Shown: positions 1-8,697 of the stretch, one piece after another
Layout of the letters: each line of letters opens with the position of its first letter
How positions within the stretch are numbered: the first letter of the stretch is position 1
NCBI RefSeq assembly: GCF_008974185.1
Contig: NZ_BKZP01000030.1
Span: 1 to 38,817 of the forward strand
DNA from: Weizmannia acidilactici
GTDB taxonomy: Bacteria > Bacillota > Bacilli > Bacillales > Bacillaceae_C
Direction: 5' to 3'
DNA length: 38,817 nucleotides
The notes under the pieces: generated by a model
Seen by the model: only the letters and a program-made list of their open reading frames with translations
What the model was told of the DNA's origin: nothing
The model's database searches: none
Position numbers and translations under genes: made by a program

Positions 1-33
1 TATTGGCAGGTTACCGTAAAAACAATCGTATTG

Positions 34-948
34 TTAGTCGATTTTATCCTGCGGGCGGATTTTGTCAATCGGCACAAAAACTTCGAGATGGCGGTACAGA
101 TTTTCGAATACAGCCGGAGCTTCCCCGCCATATTCGCCGTCCAGGTTTAATAAAACTTTCTCAGGCGACTTGACTTTGACGCGGCTTGCGGATGTGTAGA
201 TCAAGTTCGGATGGTTGATATGCTCACCGCGCAAAGCAAGGGTTACGATGCGGATGAATTCGGCCAGATTCGTTTTTTTCAAGATCATTAACGTGAACAG
301 ACCGTCATTGACCGATGAATCCGGGGCAAGTTTTTCAAAACCGCCGACGGAATTCGTTAAGCCAATCAGAAACATCATCGCCTCGCCTTCAAACAGCTTA
401 CCGTCATATTCGATCGTCATTTCCGTTGCGCGGATCGATGGCAGCATTTCAATCCCTTTTAAATAATAAGCGAGCTGGCCGAGCATCGTCTTTAACCGGC
501 TTGGAACATCGTACGTTAATTCGGTAAGCCGCCCGCCGCCGCCGATATTGATAAAATATTTGTCGTTCATTTTGCCAATATCGACGGGGAGCGTATCCCC
601 TTTTACGATAATATCAACCGCCGAGGCCACATCCCGCGGAATCTGCAGGGCACGGGCAAAGTCGTTTGTTGTGCCCATTGGGATGACGCCGAGTTTCGGC
701 CGGTAATCCTGCTCGGCGAGGCCGTTGACCACTTCATTAATGGTACCGTCCCCGCCGGCCGCCACGACAATGTCAAAGCGGCGTTCGACCGCTTTTCTTG
801 CCGCTTTAGTGGCATCCCCCGCCCCTGTTGTCGCATGGCAGGACGTTTCATACCCCGCCATTTCAAGTTTTTGCAGAACGTCCGGAAGATGGCGCTTAAA
901 AGCTTCACGGCCGGAAGTCGGATTGTATATAATTCTCGCTCGTTTCAT
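34..948 (-). CDS. dgkB: Diacylglycerol kinase (DgkB/DagK)
   Basis: Soluble lipid kinase that phosphorylates diacylglycerol to phosphatidic acid at the membrane, recycling the DAG released during lipoteichoic acid synthesis. The 304-aa product matches the usual length of about 300 aa. The nucleotide-binding motif GGDGT lies at residues 65-69, followed by NEVVNG and the GTTNDFAR segment of the DAGK catalytic domain; the C-terminal half is the beta-rich domain with NLDGEYGG. I chose the ATG at 948 because AAGGA sits 8 bases upstream; an in-frame ATG at 957 overlaps that ribosome site. In B. subtilis dgkB follows gatB directly; here an acetyltransferase and gene relics separate the two. Family assignment is secure. 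Confidence 0.95.
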   Translation of the reverse strand: MKRARIIYNPTSGREAFKRHLPDVLQKLEMAGYETSCHATTGAGDATKAARKAVERRFDIVVAAGGDGTINEVVNGLAEQDYRPKLGVIPMGTTNDFARALQIPRDVASAVDIIVKGDTLPVDIGKMNDKYFINIGGGGRLTELTYDVPSRLKTMLGQLAYYLKGIEMLPSIRATEMTIEYDGKLFEGEAMMFLIGLTNSVGGFEKLAPDSSVNDGLFTLMILKKTNLAEFIRIVTLALRGEHINHPNLIYTSASRVKVKSPEKVLLNLDGEYGGEAPAVFENLYRHLEVFVPIDKIRPQDKID

Positions 949-1002
949 TCCAATCATCCTTATACATGTTCTTACACATGAGATTTATGTATTGCAAGCA
1001 AA

Positions 1003-1055
1003 CGGACAGTTTCCGCATACAGGCCGAAAAAAGTCCGAATGGCGGAAACTGTCCG
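1003..1055. repeat. Perfect 14-bp inverted repeat between dgkB and the acetyltransferase
   Basis: CGGACAGTTTCCGC at 1003-1016 is matched exactly by its reverse complement at 1042-1055, leaving a 25-base loop. There is no T-run on either side, so it is not an ordinary intrinsic terminator. It could be an RNA stem between genes or a small repeat. Nothing else is recognised in 949-1172. Confidence 0.6.
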
Positions 1056-1172
1056 CTGAAGTTGTCCTTTCATGCTGCATAAAAATACCGTACTGTAAAT
1101 GTCTACCGAATTATCATACAACTTTTTGAACAAAAAATCCAGCACCTGCCGGGAAAGCCGGATATTTGGACG

Positions 1173-1206
1173 AAAAAACCGGCCCCTCCATGCTGCAAAG
1201 CCGGTT
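1173..1206 (-). terminator. Intrinsic terminator of the N-acetyltransferase gene
   Basis: On the minus strand the stem AACCGGC/GCCGGTT (1200-1206 with 1077-type partner at 1177-1183) is followed by a T-run (1173-1178 read in reverse). It overlaps the stop codon of the acetyltransferase gene at 1205-1207. Confidence 0.75.
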
Positions 1207-2002
1207 AACCAAACAAATGGATTCCCCGTTGGTTTAAAAACTGCACGGTTTCAAGCACGGAGTCTTCCCCAATTTGGTAAACTTCGCCAATTGTTTCTTT
1301 CCAGCGTTCGAAATCTTTCATCTGTACTTCACGGATGTTCCGGTAGTTCATGATTTTGAGCGATCGGTCGCGCAAATAATAGCACTCCCGGCCGTTGAAG
1401 CGCACCGCTGTCACCCTGCGCATCGTTTGATTCGCGCTGTCATCAATGTATGACGTCCGAATGTCTTCCCGGATATCGCCTTCCGAAAGCGGCATCCATT
1501 CAATCGTTTTTTTCACAAAAGACTTCCCGTTTGAGCGGCGGTCGATTTCAAAACGGCCAGTCTCCAGTTGCGTAAAAATGATTTCCTCGCCAAAACCATG
1601 GAGCACGTGGCGACGTTTTGCCTCGATTTCGACTGGCTTCATGATCGGGGAACCGTATCCGACATCCACATACAGCTTTCTTCCATTCAGGAGCACCATG
1701 AGCGCCACATGGCCGGGCACGACACGTACAAGCGAGCAGTTGAACCCGAGCGCCCTTAGCAGCCGCGCAAAGTTGATATTCAGCGTAAAGCACGTGCCGC
1801 CCCAGCCTTTTTCCCATAAATTTGTAACAAACGTATCAAACGAAGGGATGAAAGTACCCTCCTGGAAATAATGGAATTTGCTGAATGTTTCGTAAGGGAC
1901 GCAGGAAAGATGGTGCTGGATCAGCCGCTGCAAATAATTTAAAGCGGGTTTTTCCCGTTCAAGCTTTAAATAGTGAAGATAAGCATCCACTTGCGCTTCC
2001 AT
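1205..2002 (-). CDS. Arylamine N-acetyltransferase family protein
   Basis: Transfers acetyl from acetyl-CoA to arylamine-type acceptors, in the cytosol; the physiological substrate cannot be inferred. The 265-aa product shows the Cys-His-Asp triad of the family: Cys71 in GWGGTCFTLN, His98 in VPGHVALMV and Asp113 in YVDVGYG. I chose the ATG at 2002 because a GGGGGGAGG ribosome site lies just upstream and the protein then begins in the usual family register (MEAQVDAYLHYL); an ATG at 2035 would add 11 residues without a good ribosome site. Its own terminator follows at 1173-1206. It interrupts the gatB-dgkB adjacency seen in B. subtilis, so it is probably an accessory gene. The divergent WGGTC (instead of the common RGGYC) suggests a distant subgroup. 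Confidence 0.85.
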   Translation of the reverse strand: MEAQVDAYLHYLKLEREKPALNYLQRLIQHHLSCVPYETFSKFHYFQEGTFIPSFDTFVTNLWEKGWGGTCFTLNINFARLLRALGFNCSLVRVVPGHVALMVLLNGRKLYVDVGYGSPIMKPVEIEAKRRHVLHGFGEEIIFTQLETGRFEIDRRSNGKSFVKKTIEWMPLSEGDIREDIRTSYIDDSANQTMRRVTAVRFNGRECYYLRDRSLKIMNYRNIREVQMKDFERWKETIGEVYQIGEDSVLETVQFLNQRGIHLFG

Positions 2003-2061
2003 ATCCTCCCCCCTCATGAGTCTTTCAGTTTCCATTCGCTTTTCGGGCGGGAAAACCCTTT

Positions 2062-2533
2062 TTATTTGTTGGATAAGCGGTTTTCGCGATAACCGGCATT
2101 TTTAGCCACAAAGCCAAGCCAAAATACGTACGGCGAAGAGCAGTTTATCCACCCTAATACTGTTGTTAACGTCTCTTTAATACTATTATAAACATTATCC
2201 TGGAGAATCGTATCTCCTGTAAAAATTTCCGTCAATTTGGAGATCATTTTTTTGCTGGTCGCATGTGGGGGACGATTTTTTGAGAGAGGGGGAACGCGGG
2301 ATCCAGACAGCAGCTTCTTCGCCTCGTTCATTAAGGAAAATAAAAAACGGGATCGGGCGGGATCCATTTGTTAAGTACTGGTCCATCAGTTCGTCATCGT
2401 GGTAAACCATTTTTACGCAGATGCCTGCAACTTCCGCGCTTTTTAAGAGAATCGGGATATTCAACATCGCATCCCCGCACCAGTCCTCTGTCAGTACAAG
2501 GGAGCGGAGGCTGCGGCTTTTCAGTTTTCCCAA
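2062..2533 (-). pseudogene. Decayed thioredoxin-like gene (Thioredoxin_9-type), frameshifted and lacking its N-terminus
   Basis: The reading frame from about 2533 to 2290 gives LTEDWCGDAMLNIPILLKSA and MDQYLTNGSRPIPFFIFLNE, which resemble the single-Cys WCGDA thioredoxin-fold proteins of Bacilli. Homology then moves to another frame, where KLTEIFTGDTILQDNVYNSI (about 2140-2250) looks like the C-terminal helix of the same family. Upstream of 2533 the frame meets a stop and the expected first 50 or so residues are absent. At least one frameshift plus an N-terminal deletion make this a relic. Family recall is from memory and not aligned. Confidence 0.7.
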
Positions 2534-2557
2534 AAAAGGCAGGTCTTCCCTTTTTAC

Positions 2558-2940
2558 CTAGAAAAAAACATCGAGAATATATTGGACACATTCTCCAGGT
2601 GACCTGCATGCTGCTGATGTACACATTGGATGACAAAGACGCGGGACCATCAGGTGATGGAAGATGGCACCTTTAAACGTTTTTTTGCCATAATAGAAAA
2701 ACATTTTAGCACCGTTTGAGTAACCGATTGCAATACAACAGCTGCGGTCAAAGCCGTATTTATGTGCCGCTTCATCCAAAAATGCATAGAGTTTAACTGT
2801 TCTTTTTTCCAAGCCTTCAAGGTCGAACACGCCTTTCGTAATGCGCTGAGACATTCTTCCCAAAAACCCACAACGCATTTTCCGGCACAACATAAGTGGT
2901 AATGCCGACCCGGCCTGCCCCTATCCGCCCACGGTAAGCA
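2558..2940 (-). pseudogene. Decayed alpha/beta-hydrolase (phospholipase/carboxylesterase, MhqD-like) fragment
   Basis: The frame ending near 2558 contains KGVFDLEGLEKRTVKLYAFL, DEAAHKYGFDRS and AIGYSNGAK, the nucleophile-elbow region (G-x-S-x-G) of MhqD-type carboxylesterases, followed by FKGAIFHHLMVPRL. A few residues are missing after the elbow, the N-terminal part lies in other frames, and the C-terminal half with the Asp and His of the triad is absent. It runs directly into the thioredoxin-like relic, as if one deletion had joined two dead genes. Not expected to be functional. Confidence 0.7.
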
Positions 2941-2962
2941 TTGCCTACAATGCCCGCTCTTT

Positions 2963-3169
2963 TTATGGATATACCGGATCAACTTGTTTTTCGATTGCTT
3001 CTTCCAGCAAATTTTGGATTTTGACTTTTAAAAAATGGTCTTTGCAATAATAGCCGAGCAACTTGTTCGTTTTCCAATCATATACCGGAAAAACGGCATC
3101 GATCTCTTTCCCGGCTTTTTTCAGACAATATGCACACGTGGATGTCAGCTCAAAAATGCCATCATACAT
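2963..3169 (-). CDS. Small uncharacterised Cys-containing protein (68 aa)
   Basis: I do not recognise a named family. The product begins MYDGIFELTSTCAYCLKK and later has YYCKDHFL; the CAYC pair together with Cys and His in CKDH could bind a zinc ion (inference). There is no signal peptide or membrane segment. A GGGGGG ribosome site lies about 9 bases upstream of the ATG. The reading frame is intact although the neighbouring hydrolase and thioredoxin genes are decayed, so it may be a surviving gene or the last piece of a degraded region. Confidence 0.5.
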   Translation of the reverse strand: MYDGIFELTSTCAYCLKKAGKEIDAVFPVYDWKTNKLLGYYCKDHFLKVKIQNLLEEAIEKQVDPVYP

Positions 3170-3261
3170 TGTTTGCTGCCCCCCGTTTTCTATTTGATCT
3201 TTTCTTTATTTACCCGGTTTTTACTTTGTTAAACAACAGGCTATGTTCGTGGCCAATATTG

Positions 3262-3350
3262 ATGATCGCGAAATCCGCGCGGGCATCCCCGCCTGTACCT
3301 CGGCACGAGGGCCTGAATATCCCGCAGGCGTCTCGGAAATTCGCGATCAT
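3262..3350 (-). repeat. Palindromic intergenic repeat, copy A
   Basis: Bounded by ATGATCGCGAA (3262-3272) and its inverse TTCGCGATCAT (3340-3350). Read on the minus strand it begins GATCGCGAATTTCCGAGACG and continues CCTGCGGGA, closely matching the start of copy B at 7177-7300 on the plus strand. The two copies are therefore inverted relative to each other. It lies between gatB and the 68-aa gene. It resembles the non-coding hairpin repeats scattered through Bacillaceae genomes (recall, not searched). Confidence 0.7.
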
Positions 3351-3371
3351 TGGCAATAAAATTGAACAGCC

Positions 3372-3404
3372 AAAAAAAGCGGCAAGGCACTATGCCCGCC
3401 GCTT
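3372..3404 (-). terminator. Intrinsic terminator of the gatCAB operon
   Basis: On the minus strand the stem AAGCGGC/GCCGCTT (3398-3404 with 3377-3383) with a 14-base loop is followed by a run of seven T (3372-3378), nine bases past the gatB stop codon. Confidence 0.85.
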
Positions 3405-3413
3405 AATACGAGG

Positions 3414-4847
3414 TCAGCGTTTATTGATTTCCTGGATTAGCAATTTGTTGACGATCGGCGGGTTGGCCTGCCCTTTTGTCGCTTTCATAACCTGCCCGAC
3501 AAGGAAACCGAGTGCACGGTCTTTTCCGTTTTTAAAGTCGATAATCGATTGCTCGTTTTTATCCAGCACTTCGGTTACAATCTTTAACAGCTCGCCTTCA
3601 TCAGAAATTTGCACAAGCCCTTTTTCCTTAACGATTTTTTCCGGATCGCCGCCTTTTTCCACAAGCTCGCGGAACACTTTCTTTGCCATTTTCGAAGAGA
3701 GCGTGCCGTTTTCGATCAGCTTGATCATCCCGGCAAGGCTTTCCGGCGTCAACGCAATTTCATGCAGTTCTTTTTGGGCCGAGTTCAAATATGCGGACAC
3801 TTCGCCCATCAGCCAGTTTGATGCCTGCTTCGGATCAGCGTCGGCGGCAATCGTCGCTTCAAAGAAGTCGGACATTTCTTTTGTCAGCGTCAGCACCATT
3901 GCATCATAGGCAGGCAGCCCGAGGGCTTCAGTGTAGCGTTTTTTCCGCTCGTCAGGAAGTTCCGGGATTTCAGCGCGCACCCGCTCTTTCCATTCATCAT
4001 CGATGTACAAATCAACAAGATCCGGTTCCGGGAAGTAACGGTAATCGTCCGAACCTTCTTTTACACGCATCAAAATCGTTTTCCCGGTTGCTTCGTCAAA
4101 ACGCCGGGTTTCCTGCTCGATCACGCCTCCTGATAATAATACTTGTTTCTGACGTTCCTGTTCATATGCGAGTCCTTTGCGCACAAAGTTGAACGAGTTT
4201 AAGTTTTTCAGCTCGGTTTTCGTGCCGAATTCTTTTTGCCCAACCGGCCTGATCGAAATATTGGCATCGCAGCGGAGCGAACCTTCTTCCATTTTGCAGT
4301 CGGAAACGCCGGTGTATTGAATGATCGATTTTAGTTTTTCAAGGTAAGCATACGCTTCTTCAGGGGAGCGGATGTCCGGTTCCGATACAATTTCAATCAG
4401 CGGCGTCCCCTGCCGGTTCAAGTCGACAAGCGAATACCCTTCACTCGCTGCGTGCGACAGTTTGCCGGCATCCTCTTCCATGTGAATGCGGGTAATGCCG
4501 ATTTTTTTCTTCACACCGTCGACTTCGATCTCAATCCAGCCGTTTTTCCCGATCGGCTTATCGAATTGGGAAATTTGGTATGCTTTCGGATTGTCCGGGT
4601 AAAAATAGTTTTTCCGGTCGAATTTCGTTTCGGTCGCGATTTCGCAGTTTAGCGCCATTGCCGCCTTCATGGCATAGTCGACAACCTTTTTGTTTAAAAC
4701 CGGGAGCACGCCGGGATAGCCGAGGTCGATCACGTTCGTGTTCGTATTTGGTTCTGCACCGAAATGCGCAGGCGCTGGCGAGAAAATTTTTGTATCCGTT
4801 TTTAACTCAACGTGCACTTCAAGCCCGATCACTGTTTCAAAGTTCAT
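3414..4847 (-). CDS. gatB: Asp-tRNA(Asn)/Glu-tRNA(Gln) amidotransferase subunit B
   Basis: Kinase and tRNA-binding subunit of GatCAB, which converts mischarged Glu-tRNA(Gln) (and Asp-tRNA(Asn)) to Gln-tRNA(Gln) in bacteria lacking GlnRS. The N-terminus [14 protein letters not shown] is the GatB signature; the cradle domain carries [17 protein letters not shown] and the C-terminus is the YqeY/tail domain. At 477 aa it matches the family. I chose the ATG at 4847, which has AGGGG at a normal distance; a GTG at 4856 would lie inside the ribosome site. The gatA stop codon is 13 bases upstream, so the two are co-translated as the last genes of gatCAB. Confidence 0.97.
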   Translation of the reverse strand: MNFETVIGLEVHVELKTDTKIFSPAPAHFGAEPNTNTNVIDLGYPGVLPVLNKKVVDYAMKAAMALNCEIATETKFDRKNYFYPDNPKAYQISQFDKPIGKNGWIEIEVDGVKKKIGITRIHMEEDAGKLSHAASEGYSLVDLNRQGTPLIEIVSEPDIRSPEEAYAYLEKLKSIIQYTGVSDCKMEEGSLRCDANISIRPVGQKEFGTKTELKNLNSFNFVRKGLAYEQERQKQVLLSGGVIEQETRRFDEATGKTILMRVKEGSDDYRYFPEPDLVDLYIDDEWKERVRAEIPELPDERKKRYTEALGLPAYDAMVLTLTKEMSDFFEATIAADADPKQASNWLMGEVSAYLNSAQKELHEIALTPESLAGMIKLIENGTLSSKMAKKVFRELVEKGGDPEKIVKEKGLVQISDEGELLKIVTEVLDKNEQSIIDFKNGKDRALGFLVGQVMKATKGQANPPIVNKLLIQEINKR

Positions 4848-4859
4848 CTTTTTCACCCC

Positions 4860-6317
4860 TTACAATTGCGGTTTTTGTTTATGGAAATCAGTTGCCTGTT
4901 CAAACGCGTGGGCAACGCGGTACACAGTGCTTTCGTCAAAGTGCTTCCCGATGATCTGCAGCCCTAAAGGCAGTCCGTCCACAAATCCGCATGGAATAGA
5001 AATGCCCGGCACACCGGCAAGGTTGACCGGAATCGTTAAAATATCGTTGGCGTACATTGTCAACGGGTCTTCAATTTTTTCCCCGATTTTGAATGCCGGC
5101 GTCGGGGTAGTAGGCCCGATGATGACATCATATTTTTCCAGTACTTCGTCAAAATCTTTTTTGATCAATGTGCGGACCTGCTGGGCTTTTTTGTAATAAG
5201 CATCATAGTAGCCCGCGCTCAGTGCAAACGTTCCGAGCATAATCCGGCGTTTCACTTCATCCCCGAAACCTTCCGAACGGGTTTTTTTATACAGTTCTTC
5301 CAGATTGGTTGCGTTCGGCGAGCGGTAGCCGTATCGGACGCCGTCAAAACGGGCTAGGTTGGAAGAAGCTTCGGATGATGCCAGCAGATAGTAGGTTGCA
5401 ACGCCGTATTTCGAATGCGGCAGCGATACTTCTTCCCAAGCGGCACCGAGTTTTTCCAGCAATTTCAACGCATCAAGGACAGCCTGGCGCGCTTCTTCGC
5501 CGACCCCTTCGCCCAAATATTCTTTCGGCACAGCGATTTTCAAGCCTTTTACATCTCCGGTCAGCGCCTCTACATAGTTCGGCACTTCCACATCGGCCGA
5601 CGTCGAGTCATGCGGGTCGAGCCCGGCAATAGCCTGTAAAAGATAAGCATTGTCTTCTACCGTACGGGTGATCGGCCCGATCTGGTCCAAAGAAGATGCA
5701 AAAGCAACAAGTCCGAAACGGGACACGCGGCCGTATGTCGGTTTCATCCCGACGACCCCGCAGAATGCTGCCGGCTGGCGGATCGAACCGCCCGTATCAG
5801 AACCAAGCGCAAACGGCACTTCCCCTGCTGCGACGGCTGCGGCCGAACCGCCTGAAGAACCGCCCGGCACCGTATCCAAATTCCACGGATTATGGGTGAT
5901 TTGGAATGCAGAATTTTCCGTTGACGATCCCATTGCAAACTCGTCCATGTTCAATTTTCCGATTGTAATCGTATTTTGCTTATGTAATTTTTCCATTACC
6001 GTGGCATCGTAAATCGGGTCGAAGTTTTCAAGGATTTTGCTGGCACAGGTTGTCCGCAAATCTTTTGTCACAATATTATCTTTAATCCCGATCGGCATGC
6101 CGAACAACACATTTTCGGATTCCGGGGTGCCGATTTTATCGTCCATTTCCTGTGCGGCCTTTCGCGCCCTTTCTTCATCCAATGTTAAAAACGCCTTCAC
6201 TTTGCCGTCTGTTTCTGCAATGTGCTTGTAGGCTTCGTCGACAAGCTCGCTGACTTTAACTTCCTTATTATGTAAAAACTCATGGAGTTCCGAAATTTTA
6301 TGATCAAACAAAGACAT
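4860..6317 (-). CDS. gatA: Asp-tRNA(Asn)/Glu-tRNA(Gln) amidotransferase subunit A
   Basis: Amidase subunit of GatCAB; hydrolyses glutamine and feeds ammonia through a channel to GatB. The 485-aa protein has the amidase signature [15 protein letters not shown] and the full Ser-cisSer-Lys triad in register: Lys79 (GIKDN), Ser178 (DTGGSIR) and Ser154 (GGSSGG). AGGAGGGG lies just upstream of the ATG. It sits between gatC (12-base gap) and gatB as in other Bacilli. No abnormality seen. Confidence 0.98.
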   Translation of the reverse strand: MSLFDHKISELHEFLHNKEVKVSELVDEAYKHIAETDGKVKAFLTLDEERARKAAQEMDDKIGTPESENVLFGMPIGIKDNIVTKDLRTTCASKILENFDPIYDATVMEKLHKQNTITIGKLNMDEFAMGSSTENSAFQITHNPWNLDTVPGGSSGGSAAAVAAGEVPFALGSDTGGSIRQPAAFCGVVGMKPTYGRVSRFGLVAFASSLDQIGPITRTVEDNAYLLQAIAGLDPHDSTSADVEVPNYVEALTGDVKGLKIAVPKEYLGEGVGEEARQAVLDALKLLEKLGAAWEEVSLPHSKYGVATYYLLASSEASSNLARFDGVRYGYRSPNATNLEELYKKTRSEGFGDEVKRRIMLGTFALSAGYYDAYYKKAQQVRTLIKKDFDEVLEKYDVIIGPTTPTPAFKIGEKIEDPLTMYANDILTIPVNLAGVPGISIPCGFVDGLPLGLQIIGKHFDESTVYRVAHAFEQATDFHKQKPQL

Positions 6318-6329
6318 GCTTTCCCCTCC

Positions 6330-6620
6330 TTATTCTACGATTGTCGGCACGCGGATCTGCCCGTCCTGGGTATCCGGCGCATTTTTCAACACAAGATCCC
6401 GCGGCAATCCTTCTTCCACCACATCTTCGCGCATCACATTGCGGATTTCGAGCACATGCGTGGTCGGCGGAACCCCGGTTGTATCGAGTTCATTCAAAGA
6501 CTCTGCAAAATGAATAATGTCTCCCAGTTGTTTCGTGAATTTTTCGACTTCTACCTCGCTCATCTCAAGGCGCGCCAAGTTGGCAACGTGTTTTACCTGC
6601 TCTTTCGAAATATCAGGCAT
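6330..6620 (-). CDS. gatC: Asp-tRNA(Asn)/Glu-tRNA(Gln) amidotransferase subunit C
   Basis: Small 96-aa subunit that wraps around GatA and stabilises the GatA-GatB interface. The N-terminal helical part ([20 protein letters not shown]) and the C-terminal [20 protein letters not shown] segment are typical. GGAGGTG precedes the ATG. First gene of gatCAB; the likely promoter is at 6664-6693. Confidence 0.96.
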   Translation of the reverse strand: MPDISKEQVKHVANLARLEMSEVEVEKFTKQLGDIIHFAESLNELDTTGVPPTTHVLEIRNVMREDVVEEGLPRDLVLKNAPDTQDGQIRVPTIVE

Positions 6621-6663
6621 ATCCTTTCACCTCCGTCATAAATCGAACCCTGCAATACTATTG

Positions 6664-6693
6664 ATCATAGCAGAAAAGCTTGCCATGAAGCAA
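6664..6693 (-). promoter_or_regulatory. Probable sigma-A promoter of gatCAB
   Basis: On the minus strand TTGCTT (6693-6688) and TATGAT (6669-6664) are separated by 18 bases, about 45 bases upstream of the gatC start. Consensus match is moderate and no other candidate is better. Confidence 0.5.
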
Positions 6694-6751
6694 GGGGGGT
6701 GCAACAGATCCCAAAAAAGGGACTGTCTCAAAAGCTCTTTTTAAACAGCAA

Positions 6752-6791
6752 GAAAACCCGTTGAGAAATTCATCTTTCTCGACAGGTTTTC
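6752..6791. repeat. Subterminal hairpin of IS1182-type element 1
   Basis: GAAAACC...GAGAAA pairs with TTTCTC...GGTTTTC across a short loop. An equivalent hairpin built from GTCGAGAAA occupies the subterminal position in the second element (10814-10851). Confidence 0.65.
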
Positions 6792-6805
6792 TCATTTTTC
6801 GGATC

Positions 6806-7104
6806 TTATTTCTGAAGCAAGCGGTTCTTTTCCGCCTGTTTCAGAAGGCTGTGGACGATGGCGACCAGCCCGAATTCGATGTTTATCTTGGCCAGCCCCC
6901 GCAATGAAAATCTGCGGAACGACCGATTGCCTTTGATATGACCGAACACGCTTTCTACCCCTTTTTTTCTCCAAGCGTAGATTTGACGACACGGGCCACG
7001 TGGTCTTTTGTAATCATGTCGCTAAAATCCTTTGGAAGAATGAGTTGTCCCATGCTATAATCAATAAAAGTAGCTGAATAGTTGCTCAAAAAAACCGCCT
7101 CCAT
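6806..7104 (-). pseudogene. IS1182-family transposase remnant (N- and C-terminal pieces joined)
   Basis: From 7104 the minus strand reads MEAVFLSNYSATFIDYSMGQ, then LILPKDFSDMITKDHVARVV, a typical IS1182-family N-terminus (a TTG codon at LSNYS may be the original start). After about 6990 homology continues in another frame with GVESVFGHIKGNRSFRRFSL and RGLAKINIEFGLVAIVHSLL, the conserved C-terminus, ending at the stop at 6806-6808. The roughly 300 or more central residues with the catalytic acids are absent, so it cannot be active. Confidence 0.8.
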
Positions 7105-7176
7105 TCAATGTTTGCTAGTCACTTACATTATAATGGAAAAGGCGGTTGTTTTTTGCACTTTCTTCGTTTATCACGC

Positions 7177-7300
7177 GTTGATGATCGCGAAATTTACGAG
7201 ACACCTGCGGGAAAAGCAAGCAAGAAGAGACCCCTCGTGATAAGGAACGAGCGAGGGGCAACGCGTGCGGAAAGCGAGTGAATTTTTCGTGATCATCAAC
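7177..7300 (+). repeat. Palindromic intergenic repeat, copy B
   Basis: Begins GTTGATGATCGCGAAAT (7177) and ends with the near-inverse TTTTTCGTGATCATCAAC (to 7300). The stretch CGAGACACCTGCGGGA matches copy A at 3262-3350 read on the opposite strand, and GCGGAAAGCGAGTGAA at the other end echoes it in inverted form. It lies within the boundaries of IS1182-type element 1, upstream of the transposase relic. Confidence 0.7.
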
Positions 7301-7326
7301 ATTCTCAGATAACATTACCTTACATA

Positions 7327-7381
7327 AAAAAAGGGGGTGCCCCTACGTCAATCTACCGACTTTGGGACAGCCCCTTTTTTA
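7327..7381 (-). terminator. Terminator-like hairpin at the right end of element 1, downstream of aceA
   Basis: Immediately after the aceA stop, the minus strand reads AAAAAAGGGG, an intervening region of about 35 bases, then CCCCCTTTTTTT. The stem is formed partly by the element's terminal repeat, so the insertion probably supplies the aceA terminator. Confidence 0.6.
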
Positions 7382-8659
7382 TTAATGTGTAAATTGCTCC
7401 TGTTCGGTGGAACCTGCGAGCGCGGTTGTTGTAGATGTCCCCCCTGTGATGACCATTGATACTTCGTCAAAATATCCGGCGCCGACTTCGCGTTGATGGC
7501 GCGTTGCCGTGTAGCCGTATGGTTCATTTGCAAATTCAGCCTGCTGCAGTTCGGAGTATGCCGCCATGCCGCGGTCGCGGTAATTGCGGGCAAGCTCGAA
7601 CATGCTGTGGTTCAAAGCGTGGAAGCCTGCAAGCGTAACGAATTGGAATTTGTACCCCATGCGCGCAAGTTCTTGTTGGAAATTGGCGATCGTTTTTTCA
7701 TCAAGTTTCTTTTTCCAGTTGAAAGAAGGCGAGCAGTTGTAAGCGAGCAGTTTGCCAGGGAATTTTTCGTGAATGGCTTCCGCAAACCGGCGCGCTTCTT
7801 CCACATTTGGTTCGCTCGTTTCACACCAGATGAGATCCGCATACGGCGCATAAGCAAGGCCGCGGGCAATTGCCTGGTCAATACCTGACCTTGTGCGGTA
7901 AAATCCTTCCGGCGTCCGTTCTTTGGTAATAAACGGCGCGTCATAAGGGTCGACATCGCTTGTAATCAAGCTTGCGGCATTGGCGTCCGTGCGGCCAATG
8001 ATAACTGTCGGCACGCCCATTACGTCTGCAGCGAGGCGGGCCGCAATCAAATGTCGGACGGCCGTTTGTGTCGGTAGCAGCACTTTGCCGCCCATATGGC
8101 CGCATTTTTTCTCGGAAGAAAGCTGGTCTTCAAGATGGACGGCCGCAGCGCCTGCTTCAATCATCGCTTTCACGAGTTCAAATACATTTAACGGACCGCC
8201 AAAGCCGGCTTCCGCGTCGGCAATAATCGGCGCAAACCAATCGATACGATCGTCTCCTTCAGCATGGTGGATCTGGTCGGCGCGCTGCAGTGCCTGGTTG
8301 ATGCGTTTAACAACGCTCGGCACGCTGTTGGCCGGATAAAGACTTTGGTCCGGATACATCTGCCCGGCCAAGTTCGCATCAGCCGCGACTTGCCAACCGC
8401 TCAAATAAATCGCCTTTAATCCCGCCTTGACCTGCTGGACGGCCTGGTTCCCTGTTAAGGCTCCCAAAGCATGAATGTAATCTTCCGTATGCAGCAGGTT
8501 CCAGAATTTTTCCGCTCCCCTGCGTGCCAATGTATATTCAATCTGCACCGAACCCCTTAGTTTGAGTACATCCTCAGGAGAGTACGGGCGGACAACGCCC
8601 TGCCACCTTTCATCTTTGTCCCAGCTGCGCTGAAGTTCCTGAGCTTTTTCATTTACCAT
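7382..8659 (-). CDS. aceA: Isocitrate lyase
   Basis: Cleaves isocitrate to succinate and glyoxylate, the first step of the glyoxylate shunt that allows growth on acetate or fatty acids. The 425-aa TIM-barrel protein carries the active-site signature KKCGHMGGK with catalytic Cys186, plus [21 protein letters not shown] and [11 protein letters not shown] chose the ATG at 8659, which has GGGAGG at correct spacing; an ATG at 8683 has no ribosome site. It follows aceB by 112 bases on the same strand, with a hairpin between them, and is most likely co-transcribed. B. subtilis 168 lacks this pathway; other Bacillaceae have it. Confidence 0.97.
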   Translation of the reverse strand: MVNEKAQELQRSWDKDERWQGVVRPYSPEDVLKLRGSVQIEYTLARRGAEKFWNLLHTEDYIHALGALTGNQAVQQVKAGLKAIYLSGWQVAADANLAGQMYPDQSLYPANSVPSVVKRINQALQRADQIHHAEGDDRIDWFAPIIADAEAGFGGPLNVFELVKAMIEAGAAAVHLEDQLSSEKKCGHMGGKVLLPTQTAVRHLIAARLAADVMGVPTVIIGRTDANAASLITSDVDPYDAPFITKERTPEGFYRTRSGIDQAIARGLAYAPYADLIWCETSEPNVEEARRFAEAIHEKFPGKLLAYNCSPSFNWKKKLDEKTIANFQQELARMGYKFQFVTLAGFHALNHSMFELARNYRDRGMAAYSELQQAEFANEPYGYTATRHQREVGAGYFDEVSMVITGGTSTTTALAGSTEQEQFTH

Positions 8660-8697
8660 CGAAAATTCCTCCCATTTTTTCAATATATTGTAAATAC

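Larger units (their letters stand above)
6713..7380 (-). mobile_element. Internally deleted IS1182-type insertion sequence (non-autonomous)
   Basis: The left end AAAAAAGGGACTGTCTCAAA (6713-6732) and the inverse of the right end, AAAAAAGGGGCTGTCCCAAA (7380-7361), match at 18 of 20 positions, giving a 668-base element. Inside are the first 45 or so and last 60 or so codons of a DDE transposase with the middle missing, a subterminal hairpin at 6752-6791, and copy B of the palindromic repeat (7177-7300). It fills the whole gatC-aceA gap apart from the gatC promoter region. Subfamily is assigned from the transposase termini by memory. Confidence 0.75.

Noticed and set aside
3130-3909. Plus-strand open frame of 259 codons
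   Set aside because: It is antisense to gatB and shares its codon periodicity; no ribosome site or family resemblance.
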